Below, in pieces: positions 1 through 11,081 of a stretch of 64,000 nucleotides of DNA (position 1 is the stretch's first letter; every line of letters starts with the position of its first letter). Both the position numbers and the translations under genes were made by a program. The notes below the pieces were generated by a model. That model did no database searches, was not told the DNA's origin, and saw only the letters and a list, made by a program, of their open reading frames with translations. The DNA is from Hyaloraphidium curvatum (lineage: Eukaryota; Monoblepharomycota; Hyaloraphidiomycetes; Hyaloraphidiales; Hyaloraphidiaceae): contig JAIVFI010000002.1 of assembly GCA_025558095.1 (NCBI GenBank), positions 1,240,001 through 1,304,000 of the forward strand, given 5' to 3'.

Positions 1-2735
1 TGTCCCCGAAGGCGCTCGCGAAGTCGACGTCGATGACCGGCGCCGTAGGCATGTCCTCGATCTTGGCCACGATGCTCATGATGGTGCCGGCCAGCTTGCC
101 GGTCCCGTCGAAGATCTTGCCCAGGTTCTCCAGCAAGGGCACCAGCTTGTCCAGCTGGTCGACGACCTTCACGAGGGCGGATACGCCGCCGCTCGACGTC
201 ACCAGCTCCTCCAGTCCACCCGCGCCGGCGCCATCAGTGGCGATCGCGCTGCCAATGTCGAACAGGAACTGGATCACGAGCTCGGCGATGGCGGCGGCCT
301 CGGACTTCTTGACGCCGGCCGCGAACTCCTCCCGTTTGCCGTCCAAGTCCGCAAGCCTGTCCTGGTACGTCGAGTTGATGGTGTCAAAGGCCGACTGCAG
401 CATCTGCACGTGCGAGAGGTCCCCCTGCAGCTCGATCAACGCGGAGTCGACGGTCGCCTGCATGGTCGCATTGGCGGCCTGGAGCATGGCCAAGGCGGCG
501 GCGCCGGTGGTCCCCTGGCTTGCCAGGGCGGTCAGGTTGGCCTCCAGGTTGACCATGGCCTGCAGCTCGCGCTGCACGCCCTGCTCAATGGTGGCGGCGG
601 AGAGGAAGGGCACCGCGTGCACCGCGGGCGAGCTCCGGGCGGTGCGGAGGTCCGAGATGACGGTGAAGGCACGGGCGACCGCTGCACTCTGGGATCCAGC
701 GAGCGAGGGGGCGGCGTCGGCGAGGAAGGCCTGGGCGTCCGAGAAACGGCCGGCGGAGACCATCTCATCCGCGCAGCCGGCCACGATGCGGGCAAAGTCG
801 TCCTCGGGCTGGCCGTACGAGTCCGCGGAGGCCGTTGCGGGCGTGTAGGTGATGTTGCCCGCGCCCCCCCAGGCCAGGTAGGCGTCGGGGATGTAGCTGT
901 CCTTGTAGCTGGGGCACGACGCCCACATGACCATCTGGTCGAAGGTGCCCTGCGTGTACGTGAAGTTGCCGTCCATGAACTGCATCAGGCCCAGGTATGG
1001 TGCGGGGTACGGCTGCGGGAGGGGCCAGTCCCAGTTGTACCGATCATGCTGCGACCAGACGGCGGCGGCCGGGTGGCGATCCATGCTGATGGTGACTGTG
1101 CGGCGGGGCCGTTAGCATCCTCCGACAGGCAGCAGCGGATCAGGCTCACAATCGGCGGTGCTCAGGATGCCCGAAACGTCGCTATCAAATGACGACTGCG
1201 CCGGCGCCGCCGTGCCGTCCCGGGAAAAGAAGGCGGCGACCTGGGCGGCGCTTGTGCCGTACGCGGCGGTTTTGCCCCCTGCTCGCGTCGTGTAGGGCGG
1301 GATGACGAAGCGGTCGGTCTGGAAGGTGGAGAAGGAGAGGCCGTCCGTTTGGGGCTTGGTCCACAGCGCGGAGCCGTAGTAGTTTTGCAAGTTCCAGTTG
1401 ATAGAGGTCCTGTCGCACCGCGTGATTCCTCCGTCGTTGTTCCCGCTGGTGCACGTCGTCGAGGTCGCACACAGGGGTTGGAACCTGTTCGACCCGGCGC
1501 AGTTGAAGGCCTCTTGCACCTTGGCGTTGATGTCCACGCCCATGGCGCAGGAGGTGAAACTCAAGCGCCACCAGCCGTTCTCCTCGGGACCGGCTCCAGC
1601 GGTGGACACAAGGGAATCTGCATCCGTTGTCAGCGTCCGTCGTCGCTCGAGGCGGCGTGAAACCCACAATAGCCCTGCCGGGTCTTGGTCGACACGAGCG
1701 GGTGGCCGGCGGTCAGCCCGTTCTGCATAATGCGGACCTGCCCAAAAACGTTGCGCGCGCGGACGACCACGTCGGGCCCGAACCGGCCCGAGGCGTCCGG
1801 ACCCTGCGAGCGGACGTCGATGGCGCCACCGCCGCTGCTGACGATGTTGACGGCGCTGATGCGGAGCTTGGTGAAGCCCGTGTTCGATGCGGCGACGACG
1901 ATGGTGCTGTTGTCCATGACGAAGTTGAAGGCCGTGACGTTGAGCTCAGAGACGGTGGCGAGCGAGTAGGCGCCGTTGGTCGCCTTGCGCACCGCGGCGT
2001 CGAGGTCCGAGGAGGCAATGTCGACAAAGGAGAGCGAGAGGCGGGCAAATGTCGGGTTCGATTGAGCCTGGAGGTTCCAGCGGACGCCGGCGTTGGCCGC
2101 GTCGGCCCAGGCGTTGGCGAAGTTCGGGCTGTCGGTGCGGCGGCGTCAGTCCGCGCGGCCTCGCAGCGCGGCAGGCCAACCCACCACTTGGGCTGCGCCA
2201 GGGTCGCCGGCCGGCGGATGCGTAGCAGGTCACCGGCGGGCACGGGCGCCGGGCTCGCGGGGGCGTCGTTGGCCGCGTTGCGGCAGGCGAAGGTGACCCT
2301 GGTGATCTTGGAGGCGCGGCTACAGGGTTCGCCGAAGGCCGAGACGATGGCGGCGGTCGAGGGCACGGAGCACGACTGCCTGCCGTCGCAGAGGCCGGCA
2401 ACCCAGGCCGTCAGGGCGGCGGAGTCGCGGAGGCCGAGGGCGCAGGTGGCGTTTGGGGGCGCGGAGCAGGTGGCCGGGTCGGCGTCGCGGCCGAAGAAGG
2501 CGGCCTGCACCTGGACCAGCTGGCCGGCGGGGCAGGAGGGCGACGGGGCGCCGTCGCAGGCGGACGCGACGAGGCCGGTCGAGGAGAGCTCGGTCGGCGG
2601 GGCGGGGAGCCCGGCGGGGCGGGCGGCGGCGTTGAGGGCGTGGCCCAGCTGGTGCGGCGCCGGCTTGAAGGCCGGGGCGGCCGCGGCCGGGCCGGCAGCG
2701 GCGAGGAGAGCGAGCGCGGCGATGGCGAAGCGCAT
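1..2735 (-). CDS. Large secreted protein with N-terminal SUEL-type lectin domain (3' end outside window)
   Basis: A signal peptide (hydrophobic residues 3-20) starts at 2735. Residues about 48-145 match the SUEL/galactose-binding lectin pattern: C-P-x-G, then x-G-R, a central C, C-D-G-R-x-S-C, F-G-E-P-C and a final F-x-C. Four exons join in frame: 2735-2185, 2128-1668, 1617-1150 and 1095 to beyond position 1. The introns are 50-56 nt with GTGGGT, GTGGGT and GTGAGC donors and CTGAC/CTAAC branch sites. The middle part is rich in Asn, Ser and Cys and unrecognised. The last visible 300 residues look like long amphipathic helices. It probably acts at the cell surface or outside the cell; the ligand is unknown. 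The lectin call rests on the cysteine/glycine pattern; the role of the rest is open. Confidence 0.75.
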
Positions 2736-3288
2736 CGTGGTATGCGGGTAGTCTGGTATCGGTATCGGCGGTATCGGCAGGGTTCGTGGGGGACCAGTCG
2801 TGGGGCCGCCATTCTTGTACTATCCTCCTTCTCGAAAGGAGGCGCTGCGGAAGGGTGGTCGTGTGGCTCGGACGCGCGGATTGCGGGTCCACCAGCCGCC
2901 AGGAGAATTCCAGCGGTGCCCTTCCGCCTCGTACTGACCAACACAGCAACGGCCATGTCGATGCGCAAAGGAACACTGAAACTAGCGCGAAGATCAGGCA
3001 GGTCCCACTAGGCGCGGCAAACGGGAGGTTCCCACCTCCCGACTTCGGAGATGGGCTGCCCCTGTCCACGGGGCGCCGTTGTGGGACCCCTTTGCCCCCA
3101 CGGCGCGCACGGCTGAAACCGGGACGAGGTTGCGGCTGGCGGGAGTTTGGGGCTGAACGAGCTCCGCCGCATCTTGGATGCGGGAGACCCTGGCCCAGAG
3201 GGACGCCGAATGTTCCGGCGGACCGCAATCCGCAGCATGAGGGAGAAGCGCCATGCCGCGGAGCTTGGCTCCGCGGCGCCGCCGCGCC
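2736..3288. other. Intergenic region
   Basis: Holds the promoter of the lectin gene on its left side. No convincing coding exon or RNA gene seen; the open frames here lack family similarity and codon bias. Confidence 0.4.
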
Positions 3289-4094
3289 TCAACGACGAGA
3301 AGTGGCGAGGACTGCAGTCCAAGAGAAAAAGCTGCTCCCGCACGGCCCGGGATTCCGGACCGACTCGTTCGTCGGGATAGAGTCCCAGAGGTTGGTCTGG
3401 ATCGTTGACAGGATAAGCGGCGAACACAAGGGAGCCGATCTTAAGTCGTCGAGCGCCATTAGCCCGTCCAGTCCAAAGAATTTGGTCATTCGAAAAGCTC
3501 CGAGACTGCCCCAGAATCGGACCTCGCGGTACAGCGCCCGCGCCTGGTCCTTCGTGCACCGTTTCGGGGGCGTGCAGTCTGCCCCTTCGATGAGTATTTG
3601 GACGCGGGGCCATCGATCCAGGTTTACCTCCCTGTCGCCAACGTCGTCCGCTTTGTCAAGCTTGTTGACTGATCTCGACGAAGGAGATGTCCAGGGAGTG
3701 CAGGTTCGGCGGGAAGCGGGCGCGGGATAGATCGCCGATTGTCGGTGCGTTTGCCAAGTACGTCCTCAACCGGGGGTTCTGAAGTTGCTCAGCACTCCAG
3801 GGTTTGGCACTCGCTGAGGACGCCGCGATGCTCCCACGCGTTGAGGGTACGTTTGCCGGCCAGAGGCAGGAGCCACTGCACGGAGATTCGTGACATGAAT
3901 ACCGGCAAGGGTTCATGGTAGAGAAGGCGGCACGACAGCATCACGTTTAGGAGGGTGTTGCTGCCCGGAGGGAGACGCGACGCCACCGAGATGAGCAGCT
4001 CCACGGGCAGGCGCGGGGCAACATCGGGCTCAGGAGCGGCTTGTACCGGGCCTTCCCCGGGCAGATTCGATGGAAAACCGGTCTCGAGATTCAT
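3289..4094 (-). CDS. F-box-like protein, exon structure unresolved
   Basis: The start at 4094 gives a protein whose residues about 28-65 read like an F-box: L-P-V-E-L-L-I-S-V-A-S-R-L, then a helix with S-C-R-L-L-Y-H-E. Exon 1 (4094-3822) can join an exon starting at 3778 through a 43-nt intron, continuing into a leucine-rich stretch typical of F-box proteins. After about 3660 the plausible coding frame changes without a splice junction that keeps phase, and the 3' end cannot be fixed; 3289 is the end of one candidate frame. F-box proteins link substrates to SCF ubiquitin ligases through Skp1. The start lies only 127 bp from the divergent paraoxonase gene, so a shared promoter is likely. This could be a decayed copy. 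Confidence 0.45.
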
Positions 4095-4221
4095 TCCGCG
4101 ACGGGCGGCGGGGACGCATCGGGCGCGTGATGACTCAATCGCGGCCCGAACTCCCGACTCTGCGCCCTGAGCCGCACCCGTCTTCGCCGTCGCTCCGTTC
4201 CGGGCCCCGCTTGTACGCGAG

Positions 4222-5708
4222 ATGGCCATCGGGTCGACGCTCACGCTCCTCGCGGCGGCCGTCGGCGGCCTCGGCTACCTGCTCAGCGACCCCGCCAATG
4301 TCGCCCGCGTCAAGCCGGTGCTCGAGCCCGTGCTAAAGGTGCTGCCTATCGGCTACCACGGCCATCGCGTCGGCGACATTTTCCGCCACGCGGATCTCGT
4401 CGACGGGCCCGATTTCGGGACCGAGGGGTGCGAGGTCATTAAAGGTGGGGTGGCGCGGGAGACAGAACGGAGAACCCGTCCGGGCTCACGAGGACGCGTT
4501 CGTCTCCCTCCTTGCCGCGTCGGCTCGTTCCAGGCTTTGATGGCTGCGAAGACGGCGAGATTCACTACGGCTCGCACACGGCGTTCTTCGCCTGCACCAC
4601 CATCAACTCGCGGGAGACCTTCTGGCCCCCGCAGGGCCTGTGGAACCGCACCGGGTTCCGCGAGCAGGACTACGTGATCAAGTATGACCTGAAGACGGAC
4701 GTCGTCACCAAGCTCAAAGTTGTGGGCTACGATTGTGACACTTGTGACATCGTTACCCACGGCATGGGCCTGTGGTCCGAGCCCGGCTCGGACGAGATCT
4801 ACATCCACCTGGTGAACCACAAGCCGCACCCGCAAAGCTGCATTTCGATCTTCAAGCACACCATCGGGTCGGAGGAGATGCACTTTGTCGAAGATAACTG
4901 CGACCGCCTGATCGTCGAGCCCAACGACGTCACACCGACAGGGCCGAGGAGCTTCTTCGTCACCAACATGGTGGGCGGCTGTCGCGATTGTCCCTTTTGT
5001 GGCTTGAACTAAGTTGCGCCGGGAAATAGCACGCCTACAACCCTCACGGCTACGCCGGATTCGACGCCGTCATGAGGTACATCGAGGACAACTTCGGCAG
5101 CTGGGAATGGACCGATGTCGTCTACTGCGGCGAGAACGAGGTCCGTTGTCTGCCGCGCGGGGCGATCTGGCAGTTGAGAGTCTTACGCCGCCGCGCCCCA
5201 GTACTTCGGCAAGTGCCGCCAGGTGGCCACTGGCCTCGTCGGCGGCAACGGCGTCCTCAAGGTCAAGGACCACCTCTACGTCGACAACTCGGGCGGCGGC
5301 TACATCAACGTCTACAAGATCAACGCCGACCACTCGCTCACCCTGACCGAGACCATCGAGCTCGGCAGCGCGTGCGACAACCTGAGCTACGATCCCGTGG
5401 CCGACGCCCTCCTCGTGGCCACCTTCCCCTCCATCCCGGCCTTCTTCGACCACTACCACAACCCGTACAAGAACAAGCTGGCGCCGATCGCGATCGACAG
5501 GATCAAGCGGCTCCCCGATCCGGCGCCGGGCAAGACCAAGCACAAGGCGTCCATCGTGCTCTTTGCCAAGGCGCTGACGGGGGGCGTGTCGATCGCCGTG
5601 GCGGACTCGGAGGTCAGGAAGACGATCATCGGGGGGATCAAGAACGAGGGGCTGGTGGTGTGCCGGAACAGGGTGTTCACGGAGGAGCAGGGGAAGGTTG
5701 ATGCTTAG
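4222..5708 (+). CDS. Paraoxonase/arylesterase-like beta-propeller protein
   Basis: Four exons (4222-4444, 4534-4970, 5030-5140, 5202-5708) splice in phase to 425 aa. Residues 1-30 hold a hydrophobic N-terminal segment, probably an uncleaved anchor. The rest resembles the serum paraoxonase family: an H-G-M-G-L-W strand, I-Y-I-H-L-V-N-H, F-F-V-T-N, and a late strand H-L-Y-V-D-N-S-G-G-G-Y-I-N-V-Y equivalent to the last propeller blade. Family members are calcium-dependent lactonases/arylesterases, usually membrane- or lipoprotein-associated; substrate cannot be told from sequence. Length is slightly above the usual 355 aa. It is divergently transcribed from the F-box-like gene. Family assignment is fairly sure, activity is inferred. 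Confidence 0.78.
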
Positions 5709-5900
5709 TAATGTACTGTTTTGGAGAGAAAAGCGCCTCTTTGCGACTGCAACTGGGGTTTGCGGTGCGAGGGGTTAGACACGTCGGACGGGCCCGCAGT
5801 CCCGACAGTTCGCACTTCACTCGCCCGGTCCCACAGCCGGAAGCGAGCAGGCACTCCGCATTCCGAGCACCTGGAGCCCTTTCACTTTCTGTGCAGTAGC

Positions 5901-7400
5901 ATGCTCGCGGCCGCGACCCCGGCACGACCCGCGCGCCGCACTTGGATCCTGCAGGAGCGCGTCGTGCAGAGCGACAGCGTGCCACCGGTCATCGTTGCTG
6001 CCTCCCGGAACGACTTGGGCTTGCTTGAGCACGTCATTCGGCGCGGCTACCGTCCGGAGGAGCTCTGAAACGTCACCGCGGCATTCGCAATCGAGACTCC
6101 GGACTTCTCACTCGAAGACGAACGGTTCACGACCTTCCAAGTCGCGGCCGCCTGCAACTCGGTGGACTTCGTGGCCAGATGGATCGAGCTCGGCTATCGT
6201 CTGCGGTGGGACGATCTGTTCTACGAGGCCCTGCGCGGAGGCGCCGCGGACATGGTGCGGTTCCTGCTCGAACGCAAGGGCGACATGAAGATCGAACGGT
6301 CCAACAAGCTCGACGAGGGAACCTGGGAGGGCTTGAACGGACTCCGTCGCGCTCTGATCCTCGTTTGCCATCCTCACTACGGCGTCCCCGGGCCGGACCA
6401 GACTGCGTGCTTTCACCTCTTGCGGGACCACTTCGCCGCCTTGGTCGACGCGCAGCAGTACCCGCGGTTGTGCGACCAGATCCTCTGGGAAGCGGATACC
6501 GGCTTTAGCCATTCGCACAGTCTCTGCTGCGGCACCGCGCTCATCTCGTGCCCCGACATCTCTGAATCGGCGTACCTCGCTCTCCGCGATCTGTTCCGCC
6601 ACTCCCCCGCCAGGCCCACGAAGAAGGAACAGGAGGTCTACCTCAAGCCGCTCTTCCGCCACGAGTCCCGATACAGCGCCCCGCGGGCACCTGCCCGCTT
6701 CCTGCGGCTTTTGCGAGCTTTCTTCGATCCGTCGCACCAGAAACGCTTGGCGAGGACCTACCTCTCCCAGATCCTGGGCCAGTGGCGCGAGCCCACGATC
6801 TACAGGTTCCTACTAGACCAGGGCATCCTGACCGCGGATGCGAACCTGGTCGCGAAGCTGCTCCAGGTGAACCGGAATGCGTCCTCCCGAGACCGCTTCC
6901 TCCCCGACGGCTGCGGCGCCGAGTTGTGCATCGGGCTCTTCCGTACCCTCGAGCTGCTACTGAGGCGGATCGCGGCGTCGGGCAACGGTGCCGGTGCAGG
7001 ATCGCTTGACCTGGCGTTGACGGTGGAGAAAGTCAAGGTGCCTCGGTACAGGACCAGCGAGCGCAAACCCCTCGCCGGAGCCAGGGGGCTGATCCTGCTC
7101 CTCCTCTTCTTCGGGGCGGATCCAAACCACTCGGTTGTGAAGCGCAGCTGCTTGTTCGGCGTCACTGGGACTTATGACGGCCTCCTCGAGGACGTGGTCG
7201 AGGTGGCGAGGTGGAGGAAGTGGGTGCGCGTGAGCAACATCGGCGGGCTGCCCCCGGAGATCAAGGAGCGCATCATGCTCTACGCGTGGGAGATCGAGCT
7301 GCATCCGGATCTCCGCGAGGAGTTCGAGCGGGACAGGTACTGGCGGGAGTTGAAGGAGGCGGGTATCTCTCGGGAGAACCCGCTGGCGTCGGACGATTGA
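5901..7400 (+). pseudogene. Ankyrin-repeat-like protein interrupted by an in-frame TGA
   Basis: One uninterrupted frame runs from the ATG at 5901 to the stop at 7400 except for a TGA at 6066-6068. Both sides look coding and belong together: upstream residues carry a helix pair typical of ankyrin repeats (A-A-S-R-N-D-L-G-L-L-E-H-V-I), downstream come similar pairs (residues about 75-135) and L-I-L-L-L-L-F-F-G-A-D-P-N. The C-terminal 70 residues (G-G-L-P-P-E-I-K-E-R-I onward) resemble an F-box- or SOCS-box-like helix set. No intron that removes the stop keeps the frame: the candidate GT-AG pair spans 44 nt. Either a pseudogene, a shorter gene starting downstream, or a sequence error. TGA is used as a normal stop by neighbouring genes. 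Confidence 0.5.
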
Positions 7401-7530
7401 ACAGCATAGCGCAGGTGGAGGCCAAGTGCCCGTGAGCCAACGGTGCGCGTGGATGGTTGGACGGTGGAAGATGATGGGGGCCGGATAGTGAAAACGCCCC
7501 TGTGCCGACCGGTCCAGTACGACCTCCCGA

Positions 7531-9183
7531 TTACAAACCCCCTGCCTTCTTCTCCAGCTCCGCCAGCATCACCCTCACCCCCTTCTCCAGGTCCGCCAGC
7601 GCCGCCGCCGCCTCCGCCGCTGTCCCGCCCACGGCCTCCAGGTAGCACTTTAGCTTGGGCTCCGTCCCCGACGGCCGCACAATCACCCTCCGCCCCCCCT
7701 CCATGTCGAACCGCAGCCCGTCCACCGCGATCGCCTCGTCCGCCAACAGGTCGCTGAACCGCGCCGGCAGCCCGGCGATCTCGGTCGGGGGGGAAGCGCG
7801 CAACAGGCGCATCATGGCCGGGATCCTAGCCAGCTCCGCCACGCGCACGCTCACCCCCGACGTGGCAAAGTGGCCGATCTCGCCGCCAAGCTCCTCCAGC
7901 CTGTCAGCCACCGTCTTGCCCGTGCTCTTGAGCCGCGAGGCCATGGAAGCGAACAGCAGCGCGGCCGAGATGCCGTCCTTGTCCCGCACGGCGGCCGGGT
8001 TGACGCAGTACCCCAGCGCCTCCTCGTAGCCGAACAGCAGCCCCGGCACGCGGGAGATGTACTTGAACCCCGTGGGGGTGGCGGTGAAGCGCAGCCCGCG
8101 CTTCTCGGCGAGTCGGCCGAGCGCGGAAGACGACACGATGGAGCAGGCGAGGGTGCCCTTGGCGCCCGGGGTGGCGAGGTGGTCGCCCAGGAGGAGGCCG
8201 ACCTGGTCGCCCGACAGCTTGGCCCAGCCGCCCTCCGCGCCGGGCGAGGGGATGGCGACGGCCAGCCGGTCGGCGTCGGGGTCGTTGGAGATCACGAGCT
8301 CCGCGCCGGCCTCGCGCGCGGCGGCGAAGGCGAGGTCCATCGCGCCCGGTTCTTCGGGGTTGGGAAAGGCGACGGTGCGGAAGGTCGGATCGGGGTCGGC
8401 CTGCTCGGCGACCGGGATCGGGGCGGTGAAGCCGGCGGCGCGGAAGACGGCGTTGAAGGTAACGAGGCCAACGCCGTGCATGGGAGTGTAGACGGTCTTG
8501 AGCGGGTGGGTGGGTTCGGGGACCAGGGAGGCGGTGTGCGCGACGTAGGCGTCGATCAGGTCCTCGCCGACGGGTGTGACGTCCGTTGAGCGCGAAAGCT
8601 TGTCAACGGTGACGGTCGCGGCGACCTCGTCGATCTCCTTTGCGATCATCCCGTCCGTGGGGCTGACGATCTGCGACCCCTCGTCCTCCCCTCCCAAATA
8701 CACCTTGTATCCGTTGTCCCGGGGCGGGTTGTGCGACGCCGTGACCATGACCCCGGCCGACGCGTTTAGGTGGCGCACGGCGAAGGCCAGCACGGGCGTC
8801 GGCACGATATGCGGGAACAGGAACGCCTTGAGGCCGTGACCGGCAAAGATTTCGGCGGAATCGCGGGCGAACACGTCCGAGTTGAAACGCGCGTCGTAGC
8901 CCACGACGACCGACGGCGCCGGTTCCCCCTTCTGTTGCCTCTTGAGCAGGAATTTCGCCAGGCCCGCGGCGGTCTGCGCGACCACCACGCGGTTCATCCT
9001 ATTCGGCCCCGCGCCGAGCTCGCCACGCAGGCCGGCGGTGCCGAACGCCAGCCGCGCGCTGAACCGCGATTCCAGGGCGGACGCGTCGCCGGACGCGATC
9101 AGTGCCTCGAGCTCCGCGCGCGTGACGGGATCGGGATCCTGGGCGGCCCATCTGCGGGCGTCGGCGAGGTACGGCGAGGCCAT
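7531..9183 (-). CDS. PGM2-like (PRM15): Phosphoglucomutase 2 / phosphopentomutase
   Basis: Intronless, 550 aa, alpha-D-phosphohexomutase superfamily. Interconverts ribose-1-phosphate and ribose-5-phosphate (and glucose phosphates weakly) in the cytosol, feeding nucleoside ribose into central metabolism. Visible motifs in order: substrate loop F-G-T-A-G-L-R-G (residues 47-54), catalytic phosphoserine loop T-A-S150-H-N-P, metal loop D-P-D-A-D-R (301-306), sugar-binding G-Y-E-E-A-L-G and the phosphate-binding R-P-S-G-T-E-P-K-L-K near 510. The early F-G-T-A-G-L-R-G motif favours the PGM2/phosphopentomutase subfamily over classical PGM1. I chose the ATG at 9183, whose product starts 40 residues before that motif; an upstream in-frame ATG at 9432 adds 83 low-complexity residues and overlaps the next gene. 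Confidence 0.92.
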   Translation of the reverse strand: MASPYLADARRWAAQDPDPVTRAELEALIASGDASALESRFSARLAFGTAGLRGELGAGPNRMNRVVVAQTAAGLAKFLLKRQQKGEPAPSVVVGYDARFNSDVFARDSAEIFAGHGLKAFLFPHIVPTPVLAFAVRHLNASAGVMVTASHNPPRDNGYKVYLGGEDEGSQIVSPTDGMIAKEIDEVAATVTVDKLSRSTDVTPVGEDLIDAYVAHTASLVPEPTHPLKTVYTPMHGVGLVTFNAVFRAAGFTAPIPVAEQADPDPTFRTVAFPNPEEPGAMDLAFAAAREAGAELVISNDPDADRLAVAIPSPGAEGGWAKLSGDQVGLLLGDHLATPGAKGTLACSIVSSSALGRLAEKRGLRFTATPTGFKYISRVPGLLFGYEEALGYCVNPAAVRDKDGISAALLFASMASRLKSTGKTVADRLEELGGEIGHFATSGVSVRVAELARIPAMMRLLRASPPTEIAGLPARFSDLLADEAIAVDGLRFDMEGGRRVIVRPSGTEPKLKCYLEAVGGTAAEAAAALADLEKGVRVMLAELEKKAGGL

Positions 9184-9268
9184 GGCGGGCAGGGATGCGA
9201 TGGCGGGCGGGGGGTTGGAGGCGCCGCGGCGTAAACAACCCGGCGCGCTCGGAGCTACCTCATCCGAA

Positions 9269-10139
9269 ATGAAGCGCCAGCACGAAGCGTCGCCGGAAAA
9301 GGCGCGAAAGCATTCTTCCGTGCCGCTGCCCGATGAAACTCCCGCGGAGGGCCCGGGAGACGCGCTCGCCGACGCGCCCGACGCGTCCCCGGAAAACGAG
9401 GCGTCGCAGCTCGCGGCGGACGCGGCGTCCAAGTACTAGTACTCCCTGGATCCCGTCCCGGACGCCGTACCTCGCCGATCGCACCGGGATGCCGGCCCCC
9501 GACTGGGGCATCACGAAGATCGTCAAGGAGATCCGGAAGAAGGCCGCCTCGGCGCTGAAGGCCACAAAAACGTCGGAGGAGTTCGCCAATAAGCTACTGT
9601 CTTGCACGCACATTGGCCGCGCGACCGTCCCCCCAAAGTGCACTCCCCTCCGGGGCGCGAGCCCCGCCGGCAGGCGCGAGGCGCGGAAAATTCGTCCGGT
9701 TGCAGAAGGATGCTTTTGCGCGCATTTGTGCCGTCGCCCGTGGAAGTGGCACTTCTGGTGGCTTCCCGGTCCCGGCGGGCCGATGTGGCAAGCGGTGGGC
9801 GGCGCTGGGGAGCACGCCCGGCACGTCCGGACCCTTCCGCGATGTGCTTTGAAATTATTACGGTGGGATCCTATCCTGCGGCCTGTGCACGCGGCGTTGC
9901 GCGGTGGTGCGTGGGAGGGGGGTTGAGAGGACGACTACGACGACGAGGACGGGACCGGGGAGGAAGACGAGGACGAGGGCGGGCGCGGGGAGAGGAGGTC
10001 CAGGAAGTGGTGGGACGTGCCTGTCGAGGAGGTTTGGGACGCCGCCGAGGAGAGGTTCGGCGGCGGGGAAAGGGGCGTGGGGGGAGGGATGGACGACATC
10101 CGCCTGATGATGACGCTGCAGCTCTTGGGCAGGCGGTGA
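9269..10139 (+). CDS. Possible small acidic protein, function unknown
   Basis: Three coding-like blocks lie in a row. The first (9269-9437) is a charged Ala/Glu/Asp-rich start. The second (about 9460-9600) contains W-G-I-T-K-I-V-K-E-I-R-K-K. The third (9928-10139) is an acidic run rich in D and E followed by R-K-W-W-D-V-P-V-E-E-V-W-D and ends with M-M-T-L-Q-L-L-G-R-R-stop. The three use different frames and I could not find splice pairs that join them all, so the model is loose. The first block is divergent from the phosphopentomutase gene (85 bp apart) and the last block converges on HSP20. No family recognised. Confidence 0.33.
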
Positions 10140-10227
10140 CGGATTTCGAGCGGCATTCGTGTGGGTGAGAGCACTCCATTTTAATCCGTAATGTACAATG
10201 GCAGTCAAATCGTCAGGTGGAGACAGT

Positions 10228-10953
10228 TCAGAGGACGCTGATGATCCTCTTCTCCTTGGGCTTGAACTCCTTCCTCGCGACCTTGACCTCCACCCCTCCT
10301 TCTCCCCACTTGGCCTCTATCTTGTCCCCATCCGCGTCCTCGGGCAGGTACCACGTGCGCTCGACCCGCCTGAAGCTCTTGCGCCCTTCCTCCTCCTTGT
10401 TCTCCTCGAACCGGAAGGTGAGCGCCGAGCCGTCGTTCGAGAGCTGCAGCTGCAGGCCCTCGCGGGCGGGCACGGCGTAGGTGAGGGAGTAGGCGTCCTC
10501 GGCGGGGGTCACGGCGAGGGAGAAGGGGCGGGCGGCGGCGGGGGCGGCGACTGCCGAGGCGGGGGGGGCGGCGACGGTGCCGGCGGCGGCAGAGTCGGGC
10601 GCCGGGGCGTCGGGGGCGGCAGCGGGCTCGGAAGGAGCAGCGCTGGATTCGGCAGGGGCAGGTGCCTCAGCAGCAGGTGCGGTTTCGGCCGGAGCTCCCT
10701 CCGCGGCGGGCGCCTCAGGAGCGGTTTCGGCCATCTTGACGTCCTCCCCCGTTGCGGGCTCGGACTGCTTGGCGGGGTCGGCAGGTGCTTCAGCGGCCTC
10801 CTCGGGCCAGGTCACACGGACCCAGGCCCGAGGCACCGGCACGGCGCCGAAGAAAGGCGACGCGAACGACGACACCGGCGGCGGGCCGAAGAAGTCGTCG
10901 AAGAGGCCGAAGCCGAACGGCGTGCGGCCGAAGAGCGGGCTGTAGAAGGCCAT
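10228..10953 (-). CDS. HSP20: Small heat-shock protein (HSP20/alpha-crystallin), copy 1
   Basis: Intronless, 241 aa. ATP-independent holdase chaperone that binds unfolding proteins, usually as a large oligomer. The N-terminal arm is short and Phe-rich (residues 1-35). A long Ala/Pro/Glu linker covers about 50-140. The alpha-crystallin domain spans about 142-235 (A-E-D-A-Y-S-L-T-Y-A-V-P, then F-R-R-V-E-R-T-W-Y-L-P, then the G-V-E-V-K-V strand), and the C-terminal I-I-S-V-L fits the I-x-I/V anchor that docks on a neighbouring subunit. The linker is unusually long for the family. A TATA box and a heat-shock element lie upstream. The gene has a near-identical inverted copy at 25548-26273: nine residue differences, eight of them before residue 101. 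Confidence 0.92.
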   Translation of the reverse strand: MAFYSPLFGRTPFGFGLFDDFFGPPPVSSFASPFFGAVPVPRAWVRVTWPEEAAEAPADPAKQSEPATGEDVKMAETAPEAPAAEGAPAETAPAAEAPAPAESSAAPSEPAAAPDAPAPDSAAAGTVAAPPASAVAAPAAARPFSLAVTPAEDAYSLTYAVPAREGLQLQLSNDGSALTFRFEENKEEEGRKSFRRVERTWYLPEDADGDKIEAKWGEGGVEVKVARKEFKPKEKRIISVL

Positions 10954-11035
10954 CGTGGTGTCGGTGGTGTTTGAGTGCGAGTCGAGCGGTGTTCGGCTTC
11001 GAGATTCGTGGTTGCGATTGGCCGGAGAGGCGGGG

Positions 11036-11081
11036 ATTTATACTGACTGCTGGTGGCCCGCGAGGAAGGGTCTAGAACCTC
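11036..11081 (-). promoter_or_regulatory. HSP20 copy 1 promoter: TATA box and heat-shock element
   Basis: On the minus strand, TATAAAT (11042-11036) lies 83 bp before the start codon. An element reading TTC-TAGA-CCC-TTC (about 11079-11065) fits the inverted 5-bp repeats bound by heat-shock factor, with one imperfect unit. The same pair, at similar spacing, is present before HSP20 copy 2, so both copies are expected to be heat-inducible. Confidence 0.6.

Noticed and set aside
9858-10208. Pro/Arg-rich minus-strand open frames
   Set aside because: Antisense to an acidic plus-strand exon; no start context or motif.
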